Positions 7,268-15,217 of a stretch of 22,506 nucleotides of DNA are shown here, piece after piece. The notes beneath the pieces are model-generated. The model saw only the letters and a list, made by a program, of their open reading frames with translations. It was not told where the DNA came from and ran no database searches. The stretch is from Desulfobacteraceae bacterium (GTDB lineage Bacteria > Desulfobacterota > Desulfobacteria > Desulfobacterales > SURF-15). The translations under genes were made by a program, and so were the position numbers. Each line of letters begins with the position of its first letter. Position 1 is the stretch's first letter. The stretch lies in contig QZKK01000147.1 in assembly GCA_003599475.1 (NCBI GenBank), forward strand, positions 1 through 22,506, read 5' to 3'.

Positions 7268-9427
7268 ATGCCTTCGAAGCGGCTGACCATCGCGCTGGCC
7301 GGAAACCCGAATTCCGGGAAAACCACCATCTTCAATGCCATTACGGGAACCCGTCAAAAGGTCGGAAACTGGCCGGGCGTCACGGTGGAAAAAAAAGAGG
7401 GCGCCGTAAAAAGGCAGGACTACGATCTTAAAATCATCGATCTTCCCGGCACATACAGCCTTACCCCCTATTCCATCGAAGAGATCGTTGCCCGAAATTT
7501 CATTCTCGATGAATCGCCCGATGTGGTCATCGATATCATCGATGCCACCAATCTGGAGCGAAGTCTTTACCTGGCCACCCAATTGCGGGAACTCGACTGC
7601 AAGATCCTGTTCGCCTTGAATATGGCCGATGCGGCAAGTTCCCAGGGGATCAAAATCGATGCCGAAAAGCTTTCCGAACTGCTGGATGTGCCGGTTGTAT
7701 TTACGGTCGGAAACAAGAACCAGGGGATTCCGGCGCTCCTTGAAAAAAGCATCGAGCTTGCGGAGAAAGATTCGCAGGCTCCGATGCGGCGCAGGGTGAA
7801 ATACAGCAAAGATATTGAAGACGCCGTTCAGGAGCTCAAGCAGTTGATCGAAGAGAAGACCGGCGGTAGTCTTCCGTACGATACCCGCTGGACCGCCATC
7901 AAGCTCATCGAAGACGATAAAATCGTGCGCGATAGGATCCTGCAGTTTGCAGGACCGGCTCAGTCGGATATCTTGAACCTGAGCGAGCGGCTCCGCCTTC
8001 ACCTGACCGACCGCTTCGATGACGACCCTCAGATCGTCATGACAGACGAAAGATACGGATTCATCAGCGGAATCATCAAAGAGGTATACACCGCCTCCAC
8101 CCGCAACCGGGTGGATACCTCAAGAAACATCGATCTAGTGCTTACGAATCGAATCGTCGGCTTTCCGATATTTGTCTTTTTCATCTGGGCCATGTTCGCC
8201 TTGACATTCAACCTGGGCGCATATCCTACGGAGTGGTTGGACACCGCCATTTCCCTGTTCTCGTCGGCGCTTCAAAATCTGCTTCCGGCTTCTCTGTTGA
8301 AGGATCTGCTCATCGACGGCATCGTGGCCGGGGTCGGAAGCGTCATCGTTTTCCTGCCCAATATACTGATTCTCTTTTTCTGCATCGCCTTGTTCGAAGA
8401 TACGGGGTATATGGCCAGAGCCGCTTTTCTGATGGACAAAATCATGCACCTGATCGGTCTGCACGGCAAATCGTTCATTCCGATGCTGATGGGATTCGGC
8501 TGCAATGTTCCGGCGATCATGGCCGCCCGGACCCTGGAGAGTGAAAAGGATCGGATCCTTACGATTCTGATTACCCCTTTCATGTCGTGTTCCGCCAAAC
8601 TCCCGGTCTATATCGTTCTTGCGGGAGCGTTTTTCGGCGCCAGGGCCGGAACGGTGATCTTCTTGATCTATCTGGCCGGGATCGTGCTGTCGATTGCCAC
8701 CGGGCGCCTGTTCCGATCGACGCTCCTGCGGGGAGCGGATGCCCCCTTTGTCATGGAGCTGCCCCCGTACCGGGCGCCCAGCATCAAAAGCCTCCTGATC
8801 CACATGTGGGACCGCAGCAAAATCTTCCTGAGAAAAATGGGAGGCATCATCCTCGTCGGCTCCATCGTGGTTTGGGTCCTGTCGGCCTTTCCGTCGGATA
8901 TTCGGCAATCCAGGGCCGCTCCGCCGAGTGTTCCTCCCATTGGGGCATCCGATGAAAATGTCGAATCGCCTGCAAAGGAATCCGGAAACATGGCTTTGAA
9001 AGAAGAAGATCTGAAAGAACGCGCCGCCCGGGCCGAAAATTCATACATGGGCCGGATCGGAAAAGCCGTCGCTCCGGTTTTCGCGCCGCTCGGCATCGAC
9101 TGGAAAGGGGGCGTTGCACTTCTTACCGGGTTTGCCGCCAAGGAGATCGTCGTCAGCACACTCGGGGTGCTGCATGCGGCTGAAGAAGACTCCAAGTCTG
9201 CGGCGCTCCAAAATGCGCTTGCCGAATCCGGAATGACCCCCCTTTCTGCACTTTCCATGATGATTTTTGTCCTGTTCTATCTCCCCTGTCTGGCCACCAC
9301 CTCCGCCATCCGAAGGGAAACAGGTTCCTACAGGTGGATGCTTTTCAGCATCACATACAGCACCGCCACCGCCTGGTTGATGTCTTTCATCGTCTATCAG
9401 GGAGGCCGGCTGCTCGGCTTCGTTTGA
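7268..9427 (+). CDS. feoB: Ferrous iron transporter FeoB (GTPase-permease)
   Basis: This 719-residue inner-membrane Fe(II) importer has an N-terminal G protein domain. G1 is GNPNSGKT (13-19 region), the family segment KVGNWPGVTVEKKEG follows, G3 is DLPG (59-61 region) and G4 is NMAD (118-121). After the GDI-like linker come the Gate domains with many membrane helices, including CNVPAIMAARTLES and MSCSAKLPVY, whose Cys residues are typical of the permease. A hydrophilic stretch rich in Ala, Pro, Ser and Glu (roughly residues 545-590) interrupts the second half before the conserved LTGFAAKEIVVSTLGVLH. ATG follows TAGGA, which overlaps the feoA stop. Regulation is probably through the shared promoter upstream of feoA. 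Confidence 0.96.
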   Translation: MPSKRLTIALAGNPNSGKTTIFNAITGTRQKVGNWPGVTVEKKEGAVKRQDYDLKIIDLPGTYSLTPYSIEEIVARNFILDESPDVVIDIIDATNLERSLYLATQLRELDCKILFALNMADAASSQGIKIDAEKLSELLDVPVVFTVGNKNQGIPALLEKSIELAEKDSQAPMRRRVKYSKDIEDAVQELKQLIEEKTGGSLPYDTRWTAIKLIEDDKIVRDRILQFAGPAQSDILNLSERLRLHLTDRFDDDPQIVMTDERYGFISGIIKEVYTASTRNRVDTSRNIDLVLTNRIVGFPIFVFFIWAMFALTFNLGAYPTEWLDTAISLFSSALQNLLPASLLKDLLIDGIVAGVGSVIVFLPNILILFFCIALFEDTGYMARAAFLMDKIMHLIGLHGKSFIPMLMGFGCNVPAIMAARTLESEKDRILTILITPFMSCSAKLPVYIVLAGAFFGARAGTVIFLIYLAGIVLSIATGRLFRSTLLRGADAPFVMELPPYRAPSIKSLLIHMWDRSKIFLRKMGGIILVGSIVVWVLSAFPSDIRQSRAAPPSVPPIGASDENVESPAKESGNMALKEEDLKERAARAENSYMGRIGKAVAPVFAPLGIDWKGGVALLTGFAAKEIVVSTLGVLHAAEEDSKSAALQNALAESGMTPLSALSMMIFVLFYLPCLATTSAIRRETGSYRWMLFSITYSTATAWLMSFIVYQGGRLLGFV

Positions 9428-9497
9428 TGTTAGGCATGAAGATGCAGCGGCCGTTCCCGGTTCAGCGTGAAAAGGTTCAGTCGTCGGCGTAACTCCA

Positions 9498-9551
9498 AGG
9501 ACTTAGACCTCGATGAGGCTTGCTTGTCCTGCGGCTGGGAAAGGCCGGGAC
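9498..9551 (+). other. Foldable leader segment with mutually exclusive stems
   Basis: In the 244-base gap between feoB and the M48 gene, AGGAC (9498-9502) can pair with GTCCT (9526-9530), enclosing a CCTC-GAT-GAGG hairpin (9508-9518). Alternatively GTCC (9526-9529) can pair with GGAC (9548-9551), enclosing CGGC/GCCG (9532-9535 with 9544-9547). The two folds exclude each other. I do not recognise a known riboswitch class. A nearby partial word GGTTCAG occurs twice (9459-9480). A structured RNA is a hypothesis only. Confidence 0.3.
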
Positions 9552-9580
9552 TTGCGCGACCGCCTACATAGGAATATCAT
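9552..9580 (+). promoter_or_regulatory. Weak candidate promoter for the M48 protease gene
   Basis: TTGCGC (9552-9557) and TATCAT (9575-9580) are 17 bases apart. The -10 is good and the -35 poor. It would give a leader of about 85 bases. Confidence 0.35.
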
Positions 9581-9649
9581 GGAAAATACAACTTTCTGCC
9601 TATTCAGGTTCAAAGCCGAATGTCTCATAATTCAGTAGTATCATTCTCG

Positions 9650-9671
9650 ATGAGAAAGGAGCGATTCTCAT
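9650..9671 (+). promoter_or_regulatory. Hairpin that loops out the M48 gene ribosome-binding site
   Basis: ATGAGAA (9650-9656) is exactly complementary to TTCTCAT (9665-9671), with the AGGAG site in the 8-base loop and the start codon directly after the stem. An upstream ATTCTC (9643-9648) can pair with the same GAGAA instead. This arrangement could modulate translation. Confidence 0.4.
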
Positions 9672-10481
9672 ATGACTCCAAAACGGATCCCTGGCTGGAT
9701 CGGTATTTGTCTGACTGTCCTTTTCCTGGCTTCCTGCAGCACAGTTCCGGTTACAGGACGGCAGCAGCTCGATCTTGTGTCTTCGGGGCAGGTTCTGGCG
9801 ATGAGTACGGATGCATACAAGGATTTCATTTCAAAAAACGAGGTCATTACCGGCACGGAGGAGTCAGGCACGGTGAAGCGGGTCGGAGAACGCATCCGCA
9901 GTGCGGTTGAGGAATACCTCAAGCGCGAAGGGCAGTCCGAAATCCTGCAGGGATACAACTGGGAATTCAATCTGGTCAAAGACGACAGCGTAAATGCATG
10001 GGCGATGCCCGGAGGCAAAGTGGTGGTTTACACGGGGATTCTGCCGGTAACCCGGGATGAGGCCGGTCTTGCGACTGTCATGGGACACGAAGTGGCCCAT
10101 GCCATCGCCAAACATGGAAACGAGCGCATGAGCCAGCAACTGCTTACACAGCTCGGGGGGATGGCTCTCAGTGTCGCCCTGTCGCAAAATCCGGCGCAGA
10201 CAAACGACATGTTCATGGCCGCCTACGGAATGGGCACGCAGGTCGGTGTTCTGCTTCCCTTCAGCCGGCTCCAGGAATCCGAGGCCGATCGATTGGGGAT
10301 GATCTTTATGGCGATGGCCGGCTACGATCCGCGCGCCGCCGTCGACTTCTGGCAGCGGATGTCCGATAAGAGCCAGGGCGGCGCCCCGCCGGAATTCCTG
10401 AGTACGCATCCTGCCCATGGAACCAGAATCGATCGGATCCAGGAATATCTGCCGGAAGCCTTGGCGTACTATCGAAAGTGA
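9672..10481 (+). CDS. M48 family metalloprotease, lipoprotein (LoiP/BepA-like)
   Basis: This 269-residue protein is a zinc endopeptidase expected in the periplasm, anchored by lipid. A signal peptide with hydrophobic core leads to lipobox FLASC, Cys22. The catalytic motif is HEVAH (139-143), and the third zinc ligand is the Glu of ESEADRLG (about Glu204). MPGGKVVVYTGIL and THPAHGTRI are family segments. Length is close to E. coli LoiP (YggG, 252) and lacks the TPR region of BepA. Such enzymes take part in outer-membrane protein quality control. It appears to be a single-gene unit with its own leader, and it converges on glk. The substrate cannot be inferred. Confidence 0.92.
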   Translation: MTPKRIPGWIGICLTVLFLASCSTVPVTGRQQLDLVSSGQVLAMSTDAYKDFISKNEVITGTEESGTVKRVGERIRSAVEEYLKREGQSEILQGYNWEFNLVKDDSVNAWAMPGGKVVVYTGILPVTRDEAGLATVMGHEVAHAIAKHGNERMSQQLLTQLGGMALSVALSQNPAQTNDMFMAAYGMGTQVGVLLPFSRLQESEADRLGMIFMAMAGYDPRAAVDFWQRMSDKSQGGAPPEFLSTHPAHGTRIDRIQEYLPEALAYYRK

Positions 10482-10486
10482 AGACT

Positions 10487-10506
10487 CCACCGCCTGAAAG
10501 CGGTGG
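10487..10506. terminator. Hairpin after the M48 gene
   Basis: CCACCGC (10487-10493) and GCGGTGG (10500-10506) form a perfect 7-bp stem with loop CTGAAA, 6 bases after the stop codon. No T-run follows, so it is either a weak or factor-assisted terminator. It also resembles subterminal hairpins of IS200/IS605 elements, but no partner end or transposase is present. Confidence 0.45.
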
Positions 10507-10556
10507 CTTCGGGTCGTGGACCTGCAAGTCAACGAAGCGGTAAAATCCGAAGCACG

Positions 10557-10582
10557 AAATCCGAAATCCGAATTTCGGGTTT
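10557..10582. terminator. Hairpin between convergent M48 gene and glk, running into the glk stop
   Basis: AAATCCGAAAT (10557-10567) pairs with ATTTCGGGTTT (10572-10582) over 11 bp including one G-T wobble, with loop CCGA. The left arm is part of a CGAAATC tandem (10545-10570). The right arm contains the first two bases of the glk stop (TAA on the minus strand). It probably serves as a bidirectional terminator. Confidence 0.6.
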
Positions 10583-11570
10583 AAGGAATACCCTCCGCCT
10601 CCCTCTGTGCGCAGCGGGCCGCTCCGATGAGAGCGATCCTGTCATTGAGAATGAGTCGCACCGGGATGGCTTCAAGCAATGGTTTCATCCGGCCCTTTTC
10701 GAGAAAAGCCTCCATGAAGATGCCCGAGGTTAATTTTTCAAGTATTTTCGGTGCAACCCCGCCTCCGATGTAGACCCCTCCCGTCGCAAGGGTCTTAAGT
10801 GCCAGATTTCCCGCCTCAGCCCCGTAGAGGGACACGAAAAGGTCCAGAGCCCGCTCACAAAGATCGCTTCTGCCTGCAAGCGCTTCCCGGGCGATGACCG
10901 CGGGAGGATCTTCCTGGCCGATTGCATCCTCGAGCCAATCCGGTTCTTTGCCGCCTTTTACATCCTGCAGAAAGCGGTAGATGTTCAAAAGGCCGGGTCC
11001 CGAAAGGACGCGCTCGTAGCTGACATGCTCGAATTGCTTCAGAAGATACCGCAGCAGGTCCATCTCCAGATCGTTTCGAGGGGAAAAATCGACATGGCCG
11101 CCTTCGCAGGCAAACGGATGGTGATGACGGCCGTCCCAAAACAAACCGGCCTCTCCCAATCCGGTGCCGGCCGCAATGATTGCGGCATTGCCGGTTGCCC
11201 GATCAGCTCCCCGGTTGATCTCAAACAGATCTTCGCTCCGCAGGCATCCGACCCCATAGCCGACCGCGGCAATGTCGTTGATGAGGCAAACCGACGAAAG
11301 CTTGAGGTGCTTTGCCAATCGGCGCTCCTCGAGCTGCCAGGGCAAGTTGGTCAATCTGCTGCGGCCCTCTTTTACAGGGCCCGCAACCCCGAAACACGCC
11401 GATTGAATCTCTTTTCGATTCGCCGATAAAAACGAACCTACGATCTCCTCCAGGCTCTTGAAGTCCGTGCTCGGATAGGTCTCTTCACAGACCGCATTCA
11501 GAATGCCTCCGTCAGCCTCGAAGACGGCCAAACGCGTTTTGGTTCCGCCGATATCTCCCGATAGAATCAT
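10581..11570 (-). CDS. glk: Glucokinase
   Basis: This 329-residue cytoplasmic enzyme phosphorylates glucose to glucose 6-phosphate with ATP. It matches the E. coli Glk type (321 residues): SGDIGGTKTRLAVFE near the N-terminus (phosphate-binding), GVAGPV, LINDIAAVGYG with the catalytic Asp, AAGTGLGEA, GEGGHVDF-like EGGHVDFSPRN, and YERVLSGPGLLNIYRFL. The ROK zinc motif is absent. The start MILSGDIGG is chosen; an in-frame ATG 11 codons upstream would read the adjacent repeat element and is rejected. No strong Shine-Dalgarno is visible, only GGA within the repeat arm. It is downstream of ugd on the same strand and could feed glucose 6-phosphate toward UDP-glucose. Confidence 0.93.
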   Translation of the reverse strand: MILSGDIGGTKTRLAVFEADGGILNAVCEETYPSTDFKSLEEIVGSFLSANRKEIQSACFGVAGPVKEGRSRLTNLPWQLEERRLAKHLKLSSVCLINDIAAVGYGVGCLRSEDLFEINRGADRATGNAAIIAAGTGLGEAGLFWDGRHHHPFACEGGHVDFSPRNDLEMDLLRYLLKQFEHVSYERVLSGPGLLNIYRFLQDVKGGKEPDWLEDAIGQEDPPAVIAREALAGRSDLCERALDLFVSLYGAEAGNLALKTLATGGVYIGGGVAPKILEKLTSGIFMEAFLEKGRMKPLLEAIPVRLILNDRIALIGAARCAQREAEGIP

Positions 11571-11572
11571 AG

Positions 11573-11761
11573 GAATGTCCAATGAAGAATGCAGAATTTC
11601 CAATGTCCAAGTGTTAGGACATGGGGCAAGGGAAAGAGGGAAAGAAGTTTAGAAGTTGAGAAGATCAGAAGATTAGAAGGCATCTGACTTCTGGCCTCCG
11701 ACTTCTGACCTCTGGTTCCCCCCTTGGACATTCGACCTTGGAAATTCTGCATTGGACATTC
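11573..11761. repeat. Nested word-built inverted repeat between ugd and glk
   Basis: The outer arms are 11573-11611 and 11723-11761 (39 bases each). The reverse complement of one shares the first 11 and last 10 bases with the other, and both contain GCAGAATTTCCAA displaced by 6 bases. The inner arms (11644-11680 and 11683-11715) are tandems of AGAAG/GAAGTT words on one side and CTTCTGAC words on the other, also largely complementary. The element touches the ugd stop on one side and ends 2 bases from the glk start on the other, so the glk initiation region lies in the arm. Confidence 0.8.
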
Positions 11762-13060
11762 TTACCCTCTTCCAATGCAGAGATACGTGAATCCGAGTTC
11801 CCTCATCTCATTCGGATCGTAGATGTTCCGGCCGTCGATGACGATCGGCTTTCTGAGCAGGACTTTGACTGCCCGCATGTCCAGATTCCGAAATTCATCC
11901 CATTCCGTGGCGACGATGAGTGCATCGCAGTCCCGAATGGTTTCATAGGGATTATCGAAGAAGACGGTCCTCTGCAAAACTTTCCTGGCGTTTTCGACCG
12001 AGACAGGGTCGTAGGCATGAACGACTGCCTCCATGCGTTCAAGATCTTTGATGATGTCGACGGAAGGGGCGTCCCGGATATCATCTGTTTTGGGTTTGAA
12101 AGAAAGCCCCCAAACCGCAACCGTGCTTGCTTTGATATCCAGCACTTTTTTCAACTTTTCGACTGCGATCGTTTTTTGTCTTTCATTGATCCGGTGGACC
12201 GCTTCAAAAAGGTCTGCATCGCAGCCGAACTCCTTGAGAGTGGCAATCAGCGCTTTGACGTCCTTCGGGAAACAGCTTCCCCCGTATCCGATTCCGGCAT
12301 GCAAAAAGCGGGCTCCGATCCGGCCGTCCAACCCAAGCCCCCGAGAGACGTCCTTGATATCCGCACCGGTTTTTTCACAAAGGAAAGAAAGCTGGTTCAT
12401 GAAGCTGATCCGGGTAGCCAGCATCGCGTTGCTGGCGTATTTGATGATCTCAGCGGTTCGAATATCGGTGACCAGGATCGGTCTGCCGGTCCTGGCCTTG
12501 GACCGGTACAGCGAGGTCATGATCTCTTCCGCTCTTGCGCTGTCGGTGCCGATGACGATTCGATCCGGGTTCTCGAAATCCTTTAAGGCAGCCCCTTCCC
12601 TCAAAAACTCAGGGTTGGAAACAACATCGAAGGGAAGCTCCTGAGATTGATTCTCTTTGATGATGTTTTTTACCAGCGCGGCGGTCCCGACGGGAACAGT
12701 GCTCTTATTGACGATCACTTTATAATCGTTCATGTAGCGCCCCACCATCTTGGCAACATCCTTGACGGCGGTCAGATCTGCGGCCTGATCCCGATTGGAA
12801 GGCGTCCCCACACAGATGAAGATGATTTCCGAATCCTGGACGGCCTTTGCAGAATCCGTCGTGAAACGAAGCCGTCCCGTCTCGAGGTTTCTGTGGAACA
12901 GTTCTCCCAGTCCCGGTTCGTAGATGGGCAGCTTGCCGCCGGACAGAAGATTGATCTTCTCCCCATCGACATCATAGCAGATCACATCGTTTCCGAGGTT
13001 GGCAAACCCGGTACCGGTGACGACTCCGACATAACCCGTTCCAACAACTGTCAGTTTCAT
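11762..13060 (-). CDS. ugd: UDP-glucose 6-dehydrogenase
   Basis: This 432-residue enzyme oxidises UDP-glucose to UDP-glucuronate with two NAD+. The N-terminal Rossmann motif GTGYVG is at residues 7-12. IVNKSTVPVGT and NPEFLREG are substrate-binding family segments. The catalytic Cys263 lies in GIGYGGSCFPKDVKAL, and EIIKYASNAMLA carries the conserved Lys and Asn. The length is typical (about 390-450). ATG follows AGAGAGGTG. It lies downstream of the UDP-glucuronate 4-epimerase gene, which would use its product, with a 119-base gap holding a word-repeat hairpin, and upstream of glk. It serves capsule, LPS or exopolysaccharide precursors. Confidence 0.95.
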   Translation of the reverse strand: MKLTVVGTGYVGVVTGTGFANLGNDVICYDVDGEKINLLSGGKLPIYEPGLGELFHRNLETGRLRFTTDSAKAVQDSEIIFICVGTPSNRDQAADLTAVKDVAKMVGRYMNDYKVIVNKSTVPVGTAALVKNIIKENQSQELPFDVVSNPEFLREGAALKDFENPDRIVIGTDSARAEEIMTSLYRSKARTGRPILVTDIRTAEIIKYASNAMLATRISFMNQLSFLCEKTGADIKDVSRGLGLDGRIGARFLHAGIGYGGSCFPKDVKALIATLKEFGCDADLFEAVHRINERQKTIAVEKLKKVLDIKASTVAVWGLSFKPKTDDIRDAPSVDIIKDLERMEAVVHAYDPVSVENARKVLQRTVFFDNPYETIRDCDALIVATEWDEFRNLDMRAVKVLLRKPIVIDGRNIYDPNEMRELGFTYLCIGRG

Positions 13061-13098
13061 TCAATGCACCTCTCTTTTTTCGATGGAGCTTCAGCTTA

Positions 13099-13178
13099 GA
13101 GGTTTCAGTGTTCAGTGTTCAGGTTTCAGCCGGGGATTACTTTACGAAAAGTCTGGAACACCTGACACCTGAAACCTC
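13099..13178. repeat. Word-built inverted repeat between the epimerase gene and ugd
   Basis: The left arm (13099-13129) reads GAGGTTTCAGTGTTCAGTG and onward. The right arm (13153-13178) is its near reverse complement, so the two arms pair over about 25 bases with single-base shifts. The right arm ends directly at the stop of the upstream gene (13179). It contains the 19-base string also found at 1027-1045. A possible intra-operon attenuator or mRNA-stability hairpin. Confidence 0.75.
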
Positions 13179-14201
13179 CTATATCCCGTAGAATTCCTTG
13201 TACCATTTCACAAACCGGCGGATCCCCTCTTCGATCGAAGTTTTCGGTTTGAATCCGATGTCCCTTTCAAGATCGTCGACATCGGCGTACGTGGAGATCA
13301 CATCTCCGGGCTGAAGTTCCCGGAACTCCTTGGTGGCTTCTCTTCCAAGGACCCGTTCGAGGACGGCGATGAACTCCATGAGGCGCACCGGAGAATTGTT
13401 TCCGATGTTGTAAATCCGGTAGGGGGCGTACGATGTCCCCGGGTCCGGCCGATTTCCGCTCCAGGCGGGATCCGGTACGGGCAATTTTCCCATGATTCGA
13501 ACCACGCCCTCGATAATGTCGTCGATATAGGTAAAATCCCGCTGCATGTTTCCGTGGTTGAAAACGGTAATCGGTTTCCGGTCGAGGATCGCCCGGGTGA
13601 ACTGGAAAAGCGCCATGTCCGGCCGACCCCAGGGTCCGTAAACGGTAAAAAAACGGAGGCCCGTACAGGGCAGACCGTACAGGTGGCTGTACGTATGGGC
13701 CATCAGTTCATTTGCCTTCTTGGTTGCGGCATACAGCGAGACCGGATGATCGACGTTGTGATGGACGGAAAAAGGCATCTCCGTGTTCGCTCCGTAGACG
13801 GAGCTGGAGGAGGCAAAGACCAGATGCTTTACCTTTCGGCTGCGGCAACCTTCCAGGATGTTGAGAAAACCGACCAGATTGGAATCGACATAAGCATTCG
13901 GGTTTTTCAGGGAATACCGGACACCGGCCTGCGCGGCCAGATTGACGACCACATCGAAGGCGTTTTCTTTAAACAGCGCGCCCATCGCATTCCGATCGGA
14001 GAGATCCGCCTCGATAAAGGAGAAGTCGGGATAGCGCATCAGCATTTCAAGGCGCGCCTGTTTCAGGGCGGTATCATAGTACGCATTCATATTATCCAGA
14101 CCGAAGATCCGATACCCGGCGTCAAGCAGGCGTTTGGACAAATGGAAACCGATGAAACCTGCGGCACCGGTGACCAGAACGCTTCGAAATGCGATTTCCA
14201 A
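13179..14201 (-). CDS. UDP-glucuronate 4-epimerase (extended SDR)
   Basis: This 340-residue NAD-dependent epimerase is expected to convert UDP-glucuronate to UDP-galacturonate. GAAGFIGFH (13-20) binds NAD. LDNMNAYYDTALKQARLEML is characteristic of the UDP-glucuronate epimerase (CapI/LspL) branch. The catalytic pair is Tyr157 and Lys161 in SLYAATKKANE. LRFFTVYGPWGRPDMALFQF and QRDFTYIDDI follow the family pattern. The start is TTG at 14201, supported by AGAGGA 7 bases upstream, which overlaps the stop of the preceding epimerase gene; no better ATG exists. Substrate assignment fits the downstream ugd, which makes UDP-glucuronate. Confidence 0.88.
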   Translation of the reverse strand: MEIAFRSVLVTGAAGFIGFHLSKRLLDAGYRIFGLDNMNAYYDTALKQARLEMLMRYPDFSFIEADLSDRNAMGALFKENAFDVVVNLAAQAGVRYSLKNPNAYVDSNLVGFLNILEGCRSRKVKHLVFASSSSVYGANTEMPFSVHHNVDHPVSLYAATKKANELMAHTYSHLYGLPCTGLRFFTVYGPWGRPDMALFQFTRAILDRKPITVFNHGNMQRDFTYIDDIIEGVVRIMGKLPVPDPAWSGNRPDPGTSYAPYRIYNIGNNSPVRLMEFIAVLERVLGREATKEFRELQPGDVISTYADVDDLERDIGFKPKTSIEEGIRRFVKWYKEFYGI

Positions 14202-14212
14202 GTGTATTTCCT

Positions 14213-15160
14213 CTATGTCGTTTTTTCATACCAGCGATACGTGAGTTCAAGCCCCCGTTCGAAAGAATAATCCGATTCGAACCCGAGTACTTTTCGGGCC
14301 AGTTCTGTTCCGGCTGTCGATTCCAAGATGTCCCCCGCTCTGGCCGCTTCATACCGGGGTTTCGCGGAGCATCCGGAGATACGCAGGATGCTCTCCCAGA
14401 GCCGGCCGATGGATACGGATCTTCCGGTGCCCGCATTGAAAACGGAACCGCCTGCCTGCTCGGTGGAGGCTGCCAGAAGGTTCGCCTTCACTACGTCTTT
14501 GACGAAGATAAAATCCCGGCTCTGTCTTCCGGTACCGAAAATGATCGGAGACCGATCCTCGGCGGCATTGGCCATAAAGATTGAAATCACCCCCGAATAG
14601 GGAGAGGACGGGTCCTGACGGGGTCCATAGACATTGAAATACCGCAGGCATACGGTATCGATTCCGTACAATTTTTTAAACAGACGGGCATACTGCTCGC
14701 CTGCCCATTTCTGAAGGGCATAGGGGCTTTCAGGCGAAGGGGGCAGATCTTCGGTCTTGGGCATTTGGGGGTTGTTTCCGTAAACCGCACACGAGCTGGC
14801 AAGAACAACTCTCTTCACCCCGCATCGATGCGCAGCTTCCAGCACCTTAAGCGTTCCAGCCTCGTTTACCGATGCCGAACCGATTGGATCCTCCACCGAC
14901 TGGGGCACCGATACGATCGCCGCCTGGTGGAATACGACATCGCAGTCCGAAATCGATTCCATGAGCAAATCTATATTCCGAATATCCCCTTCTTTAAAAT
15001 GGATCCGGTCTTTGAAAGGCTCCAGATTGGCGATTCGGCCGGTGGACAAATTGTCCAGTACTCGCACGCGGCAGCCGAGGCCGTCCAGCGCCTCAACGAT
15101 GTGAGAGCCGATGAATCCGGCACCGCCGGTAACCAGCGCCTGTCGATAGGGAAATTTCAT
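14213..15160 (-). CDS. UDP-hexose / UDP-N-acetylhexosamine 4-epimerase (GalE/WbpP-like SDR)
   Basis: This 315-residue extended short-chain dehydrogenase/reductase has GGAGFIGSH (12-20) for NAD binding. ASSCAVYG carries the probable catalytic Ser123, and SPYALQKWAGE has Tyr147 and Lys151. YFNVYGPRQDP and GRQSRDFIFVKDVVKANLLA resemble WbpP/TviC-type UDP-GlcNAc(A) 4-epimerases, but UDP-glucose 4-epimerase is also possible. It is the first gene of the UDP-sugar block and is preceded by a good promoter. Its stop is 11 bases before the next gene, whose ribosome-binding site overlaps it. Its own ribosome-binding site is weak (AAGAA). Confidence 0.85.
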   Translation of the reverse strand: MKFPYRQALVTGGAGFIGSHIVEALDGLGCRVRVLDNLSTGRIANLEPFKDRIHFKEGDIRNIDLLMESISDCDVVFHQAAIVSVPQSVEDPIGSASVNEAGTLKVLEAAHRCGVKRVVLASSCAVYGNNPQMPKTEDLPPSPESPYALQKWAGEQYARLFKKLYGIDTVCLRYFNVYGPRQDPSSPYSGVISIFMANAAEDRSPIIFGTGRQSRDFIFVKDVVKANLLAASTEQAGGSVFNAGTGRSVSIGRLWESILRISGCSAKPRYEAARAGDILESTAGTELARKVLGFESDYSFERGLELTYRWYEKTT

Positions 15161-15188
15161 TTGCGGTTCTTATCGATTGTTTAAGGAA

Positions 15189-15217
15189 AGTGTATGTGGC
15201 AGAGGGTAAAATGTCAA
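15189..15217 (-). promoter_or_regulatory. Sigma-70 promoter for the UDP-sugar operon
   Basis: On the minus strand TTGACA (15217-15212) and TACACT (15194-15189) are separated by 17 bases. It would start transcription roughly 20 bases upstream of the first epimerase codon. Tandem repeats abut the -35. Confidence 0.65.

Noticed and set aside
9531..9551. RNase P RNA-like segment (GGGAAAGGCCGGGAC)
   Set aside because: It only faintly resembles the start of bacterial RNase P RNA, and the gap is too short for the whole molecule, with no other conserved regions.
10487..10506. IS200/IS605 end remnant
   Set aside because: The hairpin looks similar to such ends, but no transposase, no TnpB fragment and no second end were found in the window.
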